This document shows positions 1-5,815 of a stretch of DNA of 9,808 nt, in pieces; position 1 is the stretch's first letter, and each line of letters begins with the position of its first letter. The position numbers and the translations under genes were made by a program. The stretch lies in assembly GCA_020027655.1 (NCBI GenBank), contig JAHKKJ010000228.1:1-9808 (forward strand), given 5' to 3'. Below the pieces are notes generated by a model, which was not told the DNA's origin, did not search any database, and saw only the letters and a list, made by a program, of their open reading frames with translations. The stretch is from Deltaproteobacteria bacterium. Its GTDB lineage: Bacteria > Desulfobacterota > Binatia > UBA9968.

Positions 1-211
1 GTGAGGAGTGAGGCGAGTTAATATTGGAAATGAGATACTTTGCATTTGATCAGGACAAGTTTTGGATTGGCGCTCTTTCGGTTTCACTCAGGACAGGCTT
101 TTTGGGTTGAGTAAGGAATACGTGAAGAATAAAATTGCCAAAAACTCTTGTTTGGGTAACTGGAAATCAACAACCCACACTCGATATTCGACAGCGAGAT
201 CGACGGCAGAG
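1..211. other. Gene-poor window edge, no supported gene
   Basis: No convincing coding sequence was found on either strand. The open frames crossing this stretch have no family resemblance and run antisense through the mazF remnant. By eye it is more AT-rich than the rest of the window. The only recognisable content is a repeat fragment at about 75-105, listed separately. The opening bases (GTGAGGAGTGAGGCG) are a short purine-rich, GTGAG-like direct repetition of no assigned function. Confidence 0.5.
75..105. repeat. Fragment of an RPEPVEG-type interspersed repeat
   Basis: The core TTCGGTTTCACTCAGGACAG followed by GCTTTTT matches, with mismatches, the repeats at 4091-4115 (CCTTCGACGGGCTCAGGACG) and 5635-5663 (CCTTCGACTGCCCTCAGGGC then ATGCTTTTT). 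Read on the minus strand it gives the familiar CCTGTCCTGAG sequence of the interspersed repeats that produce RPEPVEG-like peptides in many bacterial genomes. Here only one arm is visible, with no clear inverted partner, so it is probably a decayed or partial copy. Confidence 0.5.
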
Positions 212-550
212 TTACGGGAAGGCAAGAGTGTTCTTGAGGGCGCGCTCGACCTGGGCAAGAAGCGCGGGTGTCAGACTTCCCAACCGTTTGACCAGACGCC
301 GTTTATCGACGGCTTTGATCTGTTCGGTCACGACCTTGGATGCAAACGTCAGACGGGCAATCCCTTGGGTATGATCGCGTGACTGGGAGAGAGATGCGCC
401 GTGTTCTTGGTCAGTGGGACGACGACCACCAGCTGGCTGAACTGATTGATACTATCATTGGAGAGAACGATCACCGGCCGGGTCTTTTTGATCTCGACGC
501 CGATGGTCGGGATTAGCGACTACGACATCACCCCGCTTTACGCCGACCAC
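212..550 (-). pseudogene. MazF/PemK-type toxin gene broken by two frameshifts
   Basis: The gene starts at a GTG (548-550) that overlaps the end of the antitoxin gene and has GGAGG six bases upstream (557-561). Frame 1 reads VVGVKRGDVVVANP, the typical MazF N-terminus. One extra base near 508 shifts the frame, which continues as TIGVEIKKTRPVIVLSND then QLVVVVPLTKNTAHLSPSHA and IIPKG. One missing base near 359-361 restores frame 1, which reads RLTFASKVVTEQIKAVDKRR and ends LLAQVERALKNTLAFP with TAA at 212-214. The total of 113 codons including stop matches the usual MazF length of about 110 residues. The family is an mRNA endoribonuclease paired with an upstream antitoxin. Without correction frame 1 stops shortly after the first shift, so a functional toxin is unlikely. 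The alternative is two indel errors in the assembly. Confidence 0.8.
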
Positions 551-833
551 TGGCTTCCTCCGCCTCCAAGATCTCCCAGGCCTCTTGGTCGCTCAATTTC
601 CACTCGCTCAAGAGCTCACGTTCCTCTTTCGCCTCGCGGTCCGAGCGCTGGTTATAGTACGTCGCGTAATCGCGCTCCAGTTGCTTGCGTGCGACTGAAT
701 CAAGAAATGCGGTCAGCATGCTTGTGATCACACGGCTGCGCCGCGCTTTCGGAATAACGGCGTTGGCCCGCTTCACCAAGTCTCGGGGAAGTGAAACGCT
801 TACGACTTCATATTGTCGTCGAGCGGCTGGCAT
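528..833 (-). CDS. Ribbon-helix-helix (CopG/MazE-like) antitoxin
   Basis: A 101-residue protein. Residues 9-45 (SVSLPRDLVKRANAVIPK, then RRSRVITSMLTAFL) fit a ribbon-helix-helix DNA-binding fold: a short beta strand, then helix A, turn and helix B. The C-terminal half is charged and Glu/Lys/Arg-rich, as expected of a disordered segment that wraps a toxin. Proteins of this kind bind their own promoter as dimers and neutralise the cognate toxin. The downstream overlapping mazF-like gene supports this role. I chose the ATG at 833 because GGGAGG lies seven bases upstream at 841-846; a longer frame to 881 would read through that site and part of a repeat. The antitoxin is intact although the toxin is broken. 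An orphan transcription regulator is an alternative. Confidence 0.8.
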   Translation of the reverse strand: MPAARRQYEVVSVSLPRDLVKRANAVIPKARRSRVITSMLTAFLDSVARKQLERDYATYYNQRSDREAKEERELLSEWKLSDQEAWEILEAEEASGRRKAG

Positions 834-840
834 GAGTTTA

Positions 841-846
841 CCTCCC
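841..846 (-). promoter_or_regulatory. Ribosome binding site deciding the antitoxin start
   Basis: GGGAGG on the minus strand, followed by TAAACTC and ATG at 833. The seven-base spacing favours this start over the in-frame ATG at 881, which has no comparable site. Confidence 0.7.
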
Positions 847-849
847 GAA

Positions 850-878
850 CTTGGCGCCCTTTGCGCCTCTGCGCGAGA
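850..878. repeat. Probable interspersed repeat with tandem GCGCC/TTGCGCC units
   Basis: The stretch beginning CTTGGCGCCCTTTGCGCCTC and ending TGCGCGAGA resembles a short intergenic sequence recurring in many bacterial genomes (TTGGCG..TTTGCGCCT..TGCGCGAG). It lies in the 96-base gap between the cupin stop and the antitoxin start. The assignment rests on memory of this pattern and there is only one copy in the window. Confidence 0.35.
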
Positions 879-929
879 CACGGTTTTTCCGAACTGTTTT
901 CCAAAATTTCAAATATCTTTGGCTAGGTT

Positions 930-2048
930 TTATTTGCGGTAATGGACCGGCGGCATTCGGCAAGGAATGCCTTCTTTCGCAAGCTCGGCTTGGTAGATGG
1001 CGCGGACTTCGCGCGGTTCATCTTCATAGTCCATCACCGTGCCGCCTTCCTGTTCCGGCACCGTCGGCAGATAATTTTTGCCTACGCCCCTCTGCCCGCG
1101 CCGCAGCGCTAAATGGAGCCCGGGTTCCGCGCTGGTGGTGAAGTGCGAGTGATACCAACCCTCGGGGGGAACCAGAAGACTTCCTTTGCGCCAGTCAACC
1201 TTGACGAATTTATTGTCCTTTGAAGCTCCGCTCGGTTCGTCTTTCGGCCACATGAGCGTGTATCCCTTGCCGCCAAGAACAATGACCTGGGCGCCGGCAC
1301 CATGGTAGTGGGGCTTGCGGTAGGTGCCGCTGCCAATCGCCATGATGTGACCCACCATGGCCTTATTTCCCGACCCGGTAATGCCGAGCCGGCTGTAGTC
1401 AACTCCGCGCCGCGGATATTTCGTCAACGGCATTGCATAAACGTCGGAGATGAAATTGATTGAAGTATCCTCGAATTCTCCTTCTTTGACTTCACTGGAG
1501 AAGTAATCGCTTTGACCCGCGAAGCGGTCGGTGAATTCGTACGGCGTGTTGAAGATAAAATCCGCCGAGGCAAACGCGTTAAAAATGATCGGCGCATTGC
1601 TCGGCGCAACGAAGCGCACGGGCTCGGTCGCGGAGCCGTTGAAATGCTGGTGTTTGACGTTAAGGGGCGGAGAAAAAAGGCTGCCCGCTTGCCACTCCAA
1701 AACGATCGTCTGGTTGGTCTTTTCGCACCAGAACTGCGTCGCTCCGCGGCCTTCCAGAATCAAGATCAGCTCTTCATAGAGATGACGCATAGGCTTGAAA
1801 CTTTTTCCCGGCGGGATCTCGGCGACAAGTGAGCCGACGAATCCTTGCGAGCCTTCGAGGTGGCAGTAAGCTGCCGGGCCTCCAAGGCGCTCCCAGTGGC
1901 CGAGCTTCACCGTGCGCAAGTCTTCCACCCCGTAGCCGGTGATGACCGGCAATCCCTCAGCGGCGCAAAATTCCAAGAACGGAGATTTCCGCAGAAACCG
2001 CGACTTTGCCACTTGTTCCATGACTTCTGCTGATTCACTTAATACCAT
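930..2048 (-). CDS. Two-domain cupin protein (bicupin), possible gentisate-dioxygenase-like oxygenase
   Basis: A 372-residue protein with two cupin barrels and no signal peptide, so probably cytoplasmic. Cupin 1 spans about residues 70-150 (PMRHLYEELILILEGRG at 87-102, KHQHF at 132-136). Cupin 2 spans about 230-315 (KPHYHGAGAQVIVLGGKG at 245-262, WYHSH at 298-302). Candidate metal ligands are H247, H249 and H300 or H302 in the second barrel; the usual Glu position is Q254. The first barrel lacks an HxH pair before E92/E93 and may bind metal differently or not at all. Length and double-cupin layout fit the gentisate/1-hydroxy-2-naphthoate dioxygenase superfamily, which cleaves aromatic rings, but the exact reaction cannot be read. 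AGGAGG (2054-2059) lies five bases before the ATG. It follows the ThDP decarboxylase genes across a 268-base repeat gap and may be separately expressed. Confidence 0.75.
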   Translation of the reverse strand: MVLSESAEVMEQVAKSRFLRKSPFLEFCAAEGLPVITGYGVEDLRTVKLGHWERLGGPAAYCHLEGSQGFVGSLVAEIPPGKSFKPMRHLYEELILILEGRGATQFWCEKTNQTIVLEWQAGSLFSPPLNVKHQHFNGSATEPVRFVAPSNAPIIFNAFASADFIFNTPYEFTDRFAGQSDYFSSEVKEGEFEDTSINFISDVYAMPLTKYPRRGVDYSRLGITGSGNKAMVGHIMAIGSGTYRKPHYHGAGAQVIVLGGKGYTLMWPKDEPSGASKDNKFVKVDWRKGSLLVPPEGWYHSHFTTSAEPGLHLALRRGQRGVGKNYLPTVPEQEGGTVMDYEDEPREVRAIYQAELAKEGIPCRMPPVHYRK

Positions 2049-2112
2049 TGGGTCCTCCTAGAGACACAAACAGACCTCGTTTCATTGTGAAATCTCTCGC
2101 CTTGCCGAGCGG

Positions 2113-2235
2113 GGTCGTCACTCCCGCGAAAGCGGGAGTCCAGGTTTCATGATGCAAGCTTAGTCGTTCACCATCGACTTCCTCGTGATCGAGAAAGGAT
2201 CTCTGGATTCCCGTTTTCACGGGAATGACGTGAGG
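2113..2235. repeat. Inverted pair of VIPVKTGIQ / WTPAFAGVT-type interspersed repeats
   Basis: Two short hairpins in inverted orientation. The left is ACTCCCGC-GAAA-GCGGGAGT at 2120-2139 followed by CCAGGTTT. The right is ATTCCCGT-TTTC-ACGGGAAT at 2207-2226, preceded by TCTCTGG and followed by GAC. Each eight-base stem is perfect. Read through on the minus strand they encode HVIPVKTGIQ and WTPAFAGVT, the signature peptides of a repeat widespread in proteobacterial and metagenomic intergenic DNA. The unit lies between the second beta subunit and the cupin gene and ends about 65 bases before the cupin ATG. It might affect transcript stability or termination; that is inference. Confidence 0.8.
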
Positions 2236-2267
2236 AACGTACACCGTGTCCTAATACATTTTTCAAA

Positions 2268-2284
2268 GTTGGCTTGGAGCCAAC
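2268..2284 (-). terminator. Weak candidate terminator after the beta-subunit genes
   Basis: A perfect seven-base stem (GTTGGCT, three-base loop, AGCCAAC) lies 32 bases downstream of the stop of the second beta subunit. On the minus strand it is followed by TTTG rather than a long T run, so termination efficiency would be uncertain. It may simply be a chance hairpin. Confidence 0.35.
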
Positions 2285-2316
2285 ACCTTTTCAATCCTTG
2301 CCTTGCAGACAGCTTC

Positions 2317-2898
2317 TTATTTGCCTTTGTAATCCGGATGATGACGCACCGCATCCATGAACCACTCGCGCATGGCCCGGCCGTAAGTACGGTGCGGATC
2401 CCCTTTGACCCGTTCTCGATCCGGCTCCACTTTGACGACGATAAAGTGCGGTCCCGCCGTGTCGATAGCCTGCTTCACGGAAGCAGAGAAGGCTTCTTCA
2501 CTGCGGACGGTTGCGGTTTTGTCGATCCCCGCGCCCTGAGCGATCTTTTCCAGATCGGCCCTGCGGGTGGTAAACGTCGCCCCCATACGCGCGTAGGAGC
2601 CGTTATCAAAGATGATGGCCACGAAATTGAGCGGGTTGACATCGGCTACAGTGATCAAGCTGCTCGTATCGACCATCAGACTGCCGTCGGAGTCCAAAGC
2701 GATAACCTTGCGGTCGGGAAAGGCGGCGGTGAGCCCTAGCGCGAAGGGAATGCAGAGTCCCATGTTACAGCCAAGAAAGTTCGCTCCTTCGAGCCGGAGC
2801 GACGACCAAAACGCAGTGTTTGACGAAAGACTGGTGACCGTGAACATATGCTTGTCCACCATGGGCGCCAACAGTTTGAGGCAATCGTATCGTTTCAT
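2317..2898 (-). CDS. ThDP-dependent decarboxylase beta subunit, copy 2 (ComE-like)
   Basis: A 193-residue protein matching the C-terminal, diphosphate-binding domain of ThDP enzymes, as in the separate beta subunit (ComE) of sulfopyruvate decarboxylase and in phosphonopyruvate decarboxylase. The ThDP/Mg motif is at residues 69-99 (DSDGSL at 69-74, FDNGSY at 97-102). D71 and N99 are spaced 28 apart, as in the GDG(X)25-30N signature, but the first Gly is Ser. Counted by eye it is about 71% identical to the adjacent copy 1, so the pair is a tandem duplication. GGGAG stands about ten bases before ATG, and the gene begins 38 bases after copy 1 stops. It has no ThDP-activating Glu domain and would need an alpha subunit, presumably 3518-3982. 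The substrate is unknown; it need not be sulfopyruvate. Confidence 0.85.
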   Translation of the reverse strand: MKRYDCLKLLAPMVDKHMFTVTSLSSNTAFWSSLRLEGANFLGCNMGLCIPFALGLTAAFPDRKVIALDSDGSLMVDTSSLITVADVNPLNFVAIIFDNGSYARMGATFTTRRADLEKIAQGAGIDKTATVRSEEAFSASVKQAIDTAGPHFIVVKVEPDRERVKGDPHRTYGRAMREWFMDAVRHHPDYKGK

Positions 2899-2936
2899 TA
2901 CAAGCTAGCTCCCGATTTGATTAACCGAGTAAAGGT

Positions 2937-3521
2937 TTATCGACGAACCTGATAATCAGGATGGCGGCGCACCGCGTCCATGAACCACTCTCTCATGGGC
3001 CGGCCCGACGTGCGGCTGCGATCAGCCGCCACGCGTCCTGCGTCCGGTTCAACCTTGGCGACGATGAAATGCGGGCCGGTGCTTTCCATTGCCTGCTTTG
3101 CCGCAGCCGAAAACTCCTCCAGCGTCCTCACCGTGCCGCTTTTGGCGATGCCGGCGCCTTGCGCCATTTTCGCCAAGTCGGTCCTGCGGGCGGTAAAGGT
3201 CGATCCCATAAAAGCATAGGAGCTGTTGTCAAAGACAAAGGCCACGAGATTGCCAGGGTTCACATCGGCTACGGTGATCAAGCTGCTGCTGTCGTTCATC
3301 AGGCTGCCGTCGGAGTCTATCGAGATGACCTTGCGCCGGGGAAAAGCCATCGTCAGCCCGAGGGCAAAGGGCAAACAGAGCCCCATGTTGAGGGCAAAAA
3401 AGTTTGGCCCCTCGGGCCGGACGTTGTACCAGAACGGCGCGTTCGTCGACAGACTGGTCACGGCGAGCATATGCTCATCGACCATTGGGGCTAACAGTTT
3501 GAGACAATCGAAACGTTTCAC
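2937..3521 (-). CDS. ThDP-dependent decarboxylase beta subunit, copy 1 (ComE-like)
   Basis: A 194-residue paralog of the next gene downstream. It carries the diphosphate/Mg-binding half of a ThDP enzyme: NMGLCLPFALGL at 45-56, DSDGSLMNDSSSL at 69-81 and FDNSSY at 97-102. The ligands by family analogy are D71 and N99. It starts at GTG (3519-3521), whose GTGA overlaps the TGA of the alpha subunit by four bases, a sign of translational coupling and of a 1:1 complex. GAGGTG about eight bases upstream can serve as its ribosome site. Together with the alpha gene it would form a decarboxylase of 2-oxo acids of the sulfopyruvate/phosphonopyruvate type. Missing companions such as phosphoenolpyruvate mutase or phosphosulfolactate synthase make the true substrate open. 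The C-terminal tail (RRHPDYQVRR) is the most variable part between the copies. Confidence 0.87.
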   Translation of the reverse strand: MKRFDCLKLLAPMVDEHMLAVTSLSTNAPFWYNVRPEGPNFFALNMGLCLPFALGLTMAFPRRKVISIDSDGSLMNDSSSLITVADVNPGNLVAFVFDNSSYAFMGSTFTARRTDLAKMAQGAGIAKSGTVRTLEEFSAAAKQAMESTGPHFIVAKVEPDAGRVAADRSRTSGRPMREWFMDAVRRHPDYQVRR

Positions 3522-3982
3522 CAGAGCACCTCGCCGCTCAATAACAAAGCAATCGGATGACTATAATCCTGGCAAGCAAAGCTGCCTTCTTGGAGCATGC
3601 GTTTCAAAGTCGCCTTCTGACTCACCACTCGATACGGGACGCGCAGGGCGCCAAGCAGCGGCTCGGCCACCTGCTTGAACATTAGCAGCGCAAGAATCAA
3701 AATCGGCGCGCCGTAAACCATTCCCATTTGCGACAACGCCCAACTCGACACGAGCAGTCCGGCAACACCCGTCACAAAAGCGACCCGCCGCCCGCCAAGC
3801 GCGGCGCCGGCGCAAAACGCGATGCCGTTTCCTTCTCCGGCGACCGTCACGGCCGTGAAAAAGGAATCCTGCCGAACGGCTTCTGTCAGAGCATAGGTGG
3901 GCTCCTCCGGAAGCGTCACCACCAAATCGATGCCCTGCTCCTTGAGAGTCTCCACGATCACTTGTACCGATTGCTGATCCAT
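3518..3982 (-). CDS. ThDP-dependent decarboxylase alpha subunit (ComD-like)
   Basis: A 154-residue protein equal to the N-terminal pyrimidine-binding domain of ThDP enzymes. The activating glutamate is E50 in AGEGNGIAFCAGAALGG (48-64), the family's conserved E-G-x-(G/A)-x-A-x-G-A pattern. The segment before it (GIDLVVTLPEEPTYAL) fits the usual strand-helix start of this domain. The stretch after it reads FVTGVAGLLVSSWALSQM where sulfopyruvate decarboxylase alpha subunits usually have a QNSGLGN-like sequence, so substrate specificity probably differs. AAGGAGGT lies immediately upstream (centre near 3990) with four to five bases to ATG, a near-perfect Shine-Dalgarno. It is the first gene of the alpha-beta-beta group and overlaps beta copy 1 by four bases. 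The domain is catalytically incomplete alone. Confidence 0.87.
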   Translation of the reverse strand: MDQQSVQVIVETLKEQGIDLVVTLPEEPTYALTEAVRQDSFFTAVTVAGEGNGIAFCAGAALGGRRVAFVTGVAGLLVSSWALSQMGMVYGAPILILALLMFKQVAEPLLGALRVPYRVVSQKATLKRMLQEGSFACQDYSHPIALLLSGEVLW

Positions 3983-4067
3983 CGAACCTCCTTTTGAAAC
4001 GAATACAACAAAAGCCTATGCCGGAATCGTGAAAACAACCGCCGTTGGACCGACTGTCGCCTCGCCG

Positions 4068-4190
4068 TTGCTGAAAAACCCTCTCGGAGTCCTTCGACGG
4101 GCTCAGGACGAACGGAGCGAAGTTCGAAATGACCCGAGTGAAATCCGTTCATGCTGAGGCCCTCGAAGCATTCCATGCCTTTTCAGCAAC
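4068..4190. repeat. 123-bp palindromic RPEPVEG-type element with perfect 11-bp ends
   Basis: The ends GTTGCTGAAAA (4068-4078) and TTTTCAGCAAC (4180-4190) are perfect inverted repeats. Inside, GTCCTTCGACGGGCTCAGGA then CGAACGG (4089-4115) pairs imperfectly with CCGTTCATGCTGAGGCCCTC then GAAGC near 4145-4169, so nearly the whole element can fold into one long hairpin with its apex around 4120-4140. On the minus strand the right part reads through as SVRPEPVEGL, a hallmark of a widespread bacterial interspersed repeat. It begins three bases after the UbiD-1 stop codon and ends 85 bases before the alpha-subunit ATG. It could act as a transcript-end or stability hairpin, or be a non-autonomous mobile element; no target duplication is obvious. 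Confidence 0.75.
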
Positions 4191-4193
4191 CGG

Positions 4194-5597
4194 CTAGTGC
4201 TTGTTGCCAGTTGGCTTCCCAATTCCATATTGTTCCCAATCTTTTTCTACCTTCGCCATCATCTCCCGCGCCGGGAGACAGACGGGTGGAAAACTTTTTG
4301 CGTCGTAGCGGGTCGCGTCGATAAGAATCTTCGAGGTGCGCGCCGGCCCCTCCTGTTCTTCCTTGGGCAAAGAGGGGTCCAAGAAAATCCCGGTGAGCCC
4401 GTTCATGATCTCGATGTCGCGGTGTGGCTGCACCCGCGTGGCCACCGCCCATTCAACGGCGGCGGGATCGAACGGGTCGACATCGTCATCAACCACGGTC
4501 ACCTGCTTGATGTGGCGCCCGCTGGGCGAGCCGAACACGGCCAGGCCGACCATCTTGCCGTATCCTTCATAAAGCTTGTCGATGGCCACCACGACATGAA
4601 AGACGCCGCAACCGCCCTCGGTGAGATGCACCGCTTTAACCCCGGCCAAACTGATGTTACGGAGAATTTCCGACTCCTTGCCCACCGCCGTGAGCACATC
4701 GGTTTCATGCGGCGGCGCGCCTTGATAGGCAAGATGGAGAATCGGATTCTTGCGTCGCGTGAGCGCGGTCACGTGAATGGTCGGGCGCGGCATCTTCAAT
4801 CCGCCGTAATGGCCGGTGAATTCGCCGAAAGGCCCCTCTTCCTGTTTTTCATCGGGCTTGAGGTACCCTTCGAGCACGAGCTCGGCATCCGCCGGCACAA
4901 GCAACGGCACGCTCTTACATTGCACGACCTCAAACGGCTTCCCGCGCAGCGCGCCGGCCATCGCCAGCTCGTCGACGCCGAACGGAAACGGACAGGAAGC
5001 GGCCATCACCAGGCGCGGATCGACGCCGATCGCAATCGCGATCGGAAAGGGTTCGGTGGGCGCTTTGCGGTGTTGCAGCATGAAGTTGGTGTAGGGTCCC
5101 GAGAGAATGCCGAGCGTGCGCGGGCCATGCACTTGATTGCGATAGATACCGACGTTGCGAAACCCGGCCACCGGATCGCGCGTGTGATGACAGCAGAGCG
5201 TCAGAAACGCGCCGCCGTCGAGACTGTTGAGGCGCGGCGCGGGAAGTTCGAGGATGTTGATGTCATCTCCCTGGAGAATAACCTCGTGGCAAGGGCCGCT
5301 GTCGACGGGAACCGGCGGCAACGGCTGGCTGACCCGCCGATTCCACTCGCGGTGAACTTCCTGTTGATCGCACTGCATCGCCAGGGCGTAGCGCTTGCGC
5401 GAGGCCAAGGCGTTGATGAAGATCGGAATGTCCTTGCCGCCGGGGCGCTCAAACAGCAGCGCCGGGCCGCGGCCCCTCAAACTCGTCACGCAGACTGCGC
5501 CCAGCTCTTGATCCAAGTCGACCGGCACGCGCACGCGGGCAAGCTCGCCTTCTCTGTCGAGCAGCTCAATGAATTCTCGCAGGCCAGAAAACCCCAC
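4194..5597 (-). CDS. UbiD-family (prenylated-FMN) decarboxylase, UbiD-1
   Basis: A 467-residue protein. The family reversibly decarboxylates aromatic, heteroaromatic or alpha,beta-unsaturated acids with prenylated FMN, Mn2+ and K+. Counting from the GTG start, the cofactor motif FRNVGIYR (146-153) carries the putative metal ligand N148 and catalytic R153. E210 in DELAMAGAL is a second likely ligand. EEGPFGEFTGHYGG (253-266) holds the catalytic pair E254 and E259. Spacings (five residues between the two Glu, 44 from E210 to E254) match ferulic acid decarboxylase Fdc1. H176 may be the remaining ligand. I chose GTG 5597 because AAGGAG lies six bases before it; upstream frame to 5666 runs into repeat DNA. 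It follows SBP1 after a 218-base repeat gap. Substrate unknown; the maturase UbiX is not in the window. Confidence 0.9.
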   Translation of the reverse strand: MGFSGLREFIELLDREGELARVRVPVDLDQELGAVCVTSLRGRGPALLFERPGGKDIPIFINALASRKRYALAMQCDQQEVHREWNRRVSQPLPPVPVDSGPCHEVILQGDDINILELPAPRLNSLDGGAFLTLCCHHTRDPVAGFRNVGIYRNQVHGPRTLGILSGPYTNFMLQHRKAPTEPFPIAIAIGVDPRLVMAASCPFPFGVDELAMAGALRGKPFEVVQCKSVPLLVPADAELVLEGYLKPDEKQEEGPFGEFTGHYGGLKMPRPTIHVTALTRRKNPILHLAYQGAPPHETDVLTAVGKESEILRNISLAGVKAVHLTEGGCGVFHVVVAIDKLYEGYGKMVGLAVFGSPSGRHIKQVTVVDDDVDPFDPAAVEWAVATRVQPHRDIEIMNGLTGIFLDPSLPKEEQEGPARTSKILIDATRYDAKSFPPVCLPAREMMAKVEKDWEQYGIGKPTGNKH

Positions 5598-5603
5598 AAA
5601 ACT

Positions 5604-5609
5604 CTCCTT
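5604..5609 (-). promoter_or_regulatory. Ribosome binding site deciding the UbiD-1 GTG start
   Basis: AAGGAG on the minus strand, six bases upstream of GTG at 5595-5597. It shows that translation begins at MGFSGLREF rather than at the in-frame ATG at 5666, whose coding extension is repeat sequence. Confidence 0.75.
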
Positions 5610-5613
5610 ATGA

Positions 5614-5759
5614 GAAAATCTCCCCTGGCCCCTCCCTTCGACTGCCCTCAGGGCATGCTTTTTCAAAGAGGGGAACTGGTTCGGCGAAGTTCACTGAGTG
5701 AACGGACACGCAGTTAAACTTCCCCTTTGAAAAAGGGGGACAGAGGGGGATTTGATTTT
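5614..5759. repeat. Inverted LCPPFSKG-type repeat with a second repeat nested in one arm
   Basis: The right arm (5719-5759; TTCCCCTTTGAAAAAGGGGG then ACAGAGGGGGATTT) is the inverse of the left arm (AAAATCTCCCCTGGCCCCTC at 5614-5633 and CTTTTTCAAAGAGGGGAA at 5658-5675). The left arm is split by CCTTCGACTGCCCTCAGGGC with ATG (about 5635-5657), which resembles the repeats at 4091-4115 and 75-105 and reads as ACPEGSRREG on the minus strand. Between the arms, GGTTCGGCGAAGTTCACTGA with GTGAACGG resembles the inner part of the 4068-4190 element. Both families are common intergenic repeats. The unit fills the SBP1/UbiD-1 gap and ends near the UbiD-1 ribosome site. Hairpin formation could influence expression of UbiD-1 (inference). 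Confidence 0.75.
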
Positions 5760-5815
5760 CCATTTCAGCTGATGCCATGGCTTCGAATATTAGAATCAAC
5801 TTTCGGGACACCACG

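Noticed and set aside
62..382. 106-residue plus-strand ORF at the left edge
   Set aside because: It starts in a repeat fragment (SFGFTQDRLFG) and runs antisense through the mazF remnant; no domain support.
2113..2238. Possible CRISPR or riboswitch from the repeated hairpins
   Set aside because: Only two hairpins, in inverted rather than direct orientation and without regular spacers; they match a known interspersed repeat type.
2035..2244. Small 69-residue ORF with VIPVKTGIQ and WTPAFAGVT
   Set aside because: These peptides are read-through of an inverted interspersed repeat, not a protein.
4068..4190. Classical rho-independent terminator after UbiD-1
   Set aside because: The hairpin is far longer than a usual terminator, imperfect inside and lacks a T run, so I list it as a repeat only.
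4197..5717. Long 506-residue open frame on the plus strand opposite UbiD-1
   Set aside because: It is antisense to a protein with intact UbiD motifs, its composition (Arg/His-rich) is typical of a shadow frame in GC-rich DNA, and it runs into repeat DNA at its end.
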